The notes beneath the pieces were generated by a model, which saw only the letters and a list, made by a program, of their open reading frames with translations, made no database searches and was not told the DNA's origin. From Solirubrobacteraceae bacterium (GTDB taxonomy: Bacteria > Actinomycetota > Thermoleophilia > Solirubrobacterales > Solirubrobacteraceae), in the NCBI GenBank assembly GCA_025935735.1, contig JAICUS010000421.1:1-5462 (forward strand): a stretch of DNA of 5,462 nt, written 5' to 3'. Shown here one piece after another: positions 4,917 to 5,462 of this stretch. Position 1 is the first letter of the stretch. Every line of letters begins with the position of its first letter. Position numbers and translations under genes: made by a program.

Positions 4917-5462
4917 CGAGCGCTGGCTGGAGGCCGCCTGCGGGCCGGGCCTGATCGCCCGCGAGCTCGCGCCCGCGGCCGGCGCGGTCGTGGGCGTCGA
5001 CGCCACCCCGGCCATGATCGAGCTGGCCCGGCGCGAGGCGGCGGGCCTGGCGAACGTCGAGTTCGCGCTGGGCGACGCGGGGGCGCTCGACTTCCGCGAC
5101 GCGTCGTTCGACGGCGCGGTCACGCGCTTCTCGCTGCACCACATCCCGGTACCGTCGCGGGTGGTCGCCGAGCTGGCCCGCGTGGTCCGGCCGGGCGGCA
5201 AGGTCGTGATCGCCGACCACATGGTCGACGACGACGCCGGCGCCGCCGCCTGGGAGACCGAGGTGGAGCGCCTGCGCGACCCGTCGCACTGGGCGGCGCT
5301 GCCGCTGCACCGCCTGCGCACGCTGGGCGAGCGGGCGGGGCTGACGCTCGAAGAGGAGCGGATCGTGCCGCTGGCGCTGGACTTCGGCGACTGGCTTCGT
5401 CGCGGCGGGGGCCCGCCGGGGTTGGTCGAGGCGGCGCTGGGCGAGCGCCCGGGCGGCGCGGA
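4795..5462 (+). CDS. Class I SAM-dependent methyltransferase (Methyltransf_11/UbiE-like), 222 residues, 3' end outside the window
   Basis: This soluble enzyme should transfer a methyl group from S-adenosylmethionine. The start MHEHTIVQEFTRQAESFN is typical of one methyltransferase group with an [EQ]FTRQAxxF helix. Motif I is LEAACGPGLIA at 45-55 (glutamate where aspartate is common, glycines kept). The acidic residue for the ribose is D69 in VVGVDATPAM. GDAGALDF (93-100) contacts the adenine in relatives. FDGAVTRFSLHHIP (105-118) and RVVRPGGKVVIAD (129-141) complete the Rossmann core. The last part, 151-222, is a C-terminal lid region, still open at the window edge. The substrate is unknown; a quinone or other small molecule is possible because of the cytochrome next door, but nothing in the sequence proves it. 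The ATG at 4795 has only a G-rich stretch just upstream and no clear Shine-Dalgarno. The gene begins inside the nominal cytochrome frame. Confidence 0.9.
   Translation, partial: MHEHTIVQEFTRQAESFNTAAVANAQETLAGLVRFAAPGPDERWLEAACGPGLIARELAPAAGAVVGVDATPAMIELARREAAGLANVEFALGDAGALDFRDASFDGAVTRFSLHHIPVPSRVVAELARVVRPGGKVVIADHMVDDDAGAAAWETEVERLRDPSHWAALPLHRLRTLGERAGLTLEEERIVPLALDFGDWLRRGGGPPGLVEAALGERPGGA

Noticed and set aside
4503..5321. 272-codon minus-strand open frame over the cytochrome and methyltransferase
   Set aside because: It has no recognisable domain and a Ser/Ala/Arg-rich composition. The plus strand shows complete methyltransferase motifs and G/C third positions.

Overview
The window is very GC-rich DNA with almost exclusively G or C at third codon positions, tightly packed genes and no RNA gene, insertion sequence or CRISPR array that I can see. 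The gene content is an exported molybdoenzyme with a cytochrome b partner, Sec-exported proteins with RTX repeats and basic C-termini, a propeller protein and a FadD-like ligase. This suggests a high-GC actinobacterium, perhaps of the Thermoleophilia/Solirubrobacterales type. That placement is inferred from composition and gene style; no marker gene is present.

Layout. Two gene groups diverge from a 65-bp gap at 3543-3607. Leftward (minus strand) lie a Sec-exported RTX-type calcium-binding protein (3542-2121), a Sec-exported Asp-box beta-propeller protein (2098-983) and the N-terminal 327 residues of an AMP-forming acyl-CoA ligase (981 to beyond position 1). The gaps between them are 22 bp and 1 bp. 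Rightward (plus strand) lie a Tat-exported sulfite-oxidase-family molybdopterin oxidoreductase (3608-4291), a four-helix di-heme-type cytochrome b (4278 to a nominal stop at 4916) and a SAM-dependent methyltransferase (4795 to beyond 5462). The first two overlap by 14 bp. The last two overlap by 122 bp, which is abnormal.

How they may work together. The molybdoenzyme and cytochrome b look like a two-part respiratory module: the membrane cytochrome exchanges electrons with the quinone pool and the exported Mo enzyme acts on a small extracytoplasmic substrate. The logic is that of MsrP/MsrQ, but the cytochrome is of the FdnI type. The methyltransferase sits in the same transcription unit, with no visible clue to its substrate. 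The leftward group makes two secreted proteins and, in a near-coupled position, a cytoplasmic ligase that has no obvious relation to them.

Most notable points: the frame switch at the cytochrome/methyltransferase junction (about 4777-4795), where third-position GC moves from one frame to another before the cytochrome stop is reached; three 11-bp direct repeats (TTGTCA-type) in the divergent gap, resembling an OmpR/PhoB-family operator; and a likely leaderless promoter inside the 3' end of the RTX gene. I see no clearly unprecedented system. The molybdoenzyme-cytochrome-methyltransferase cassette is the best candidate for follow-up.
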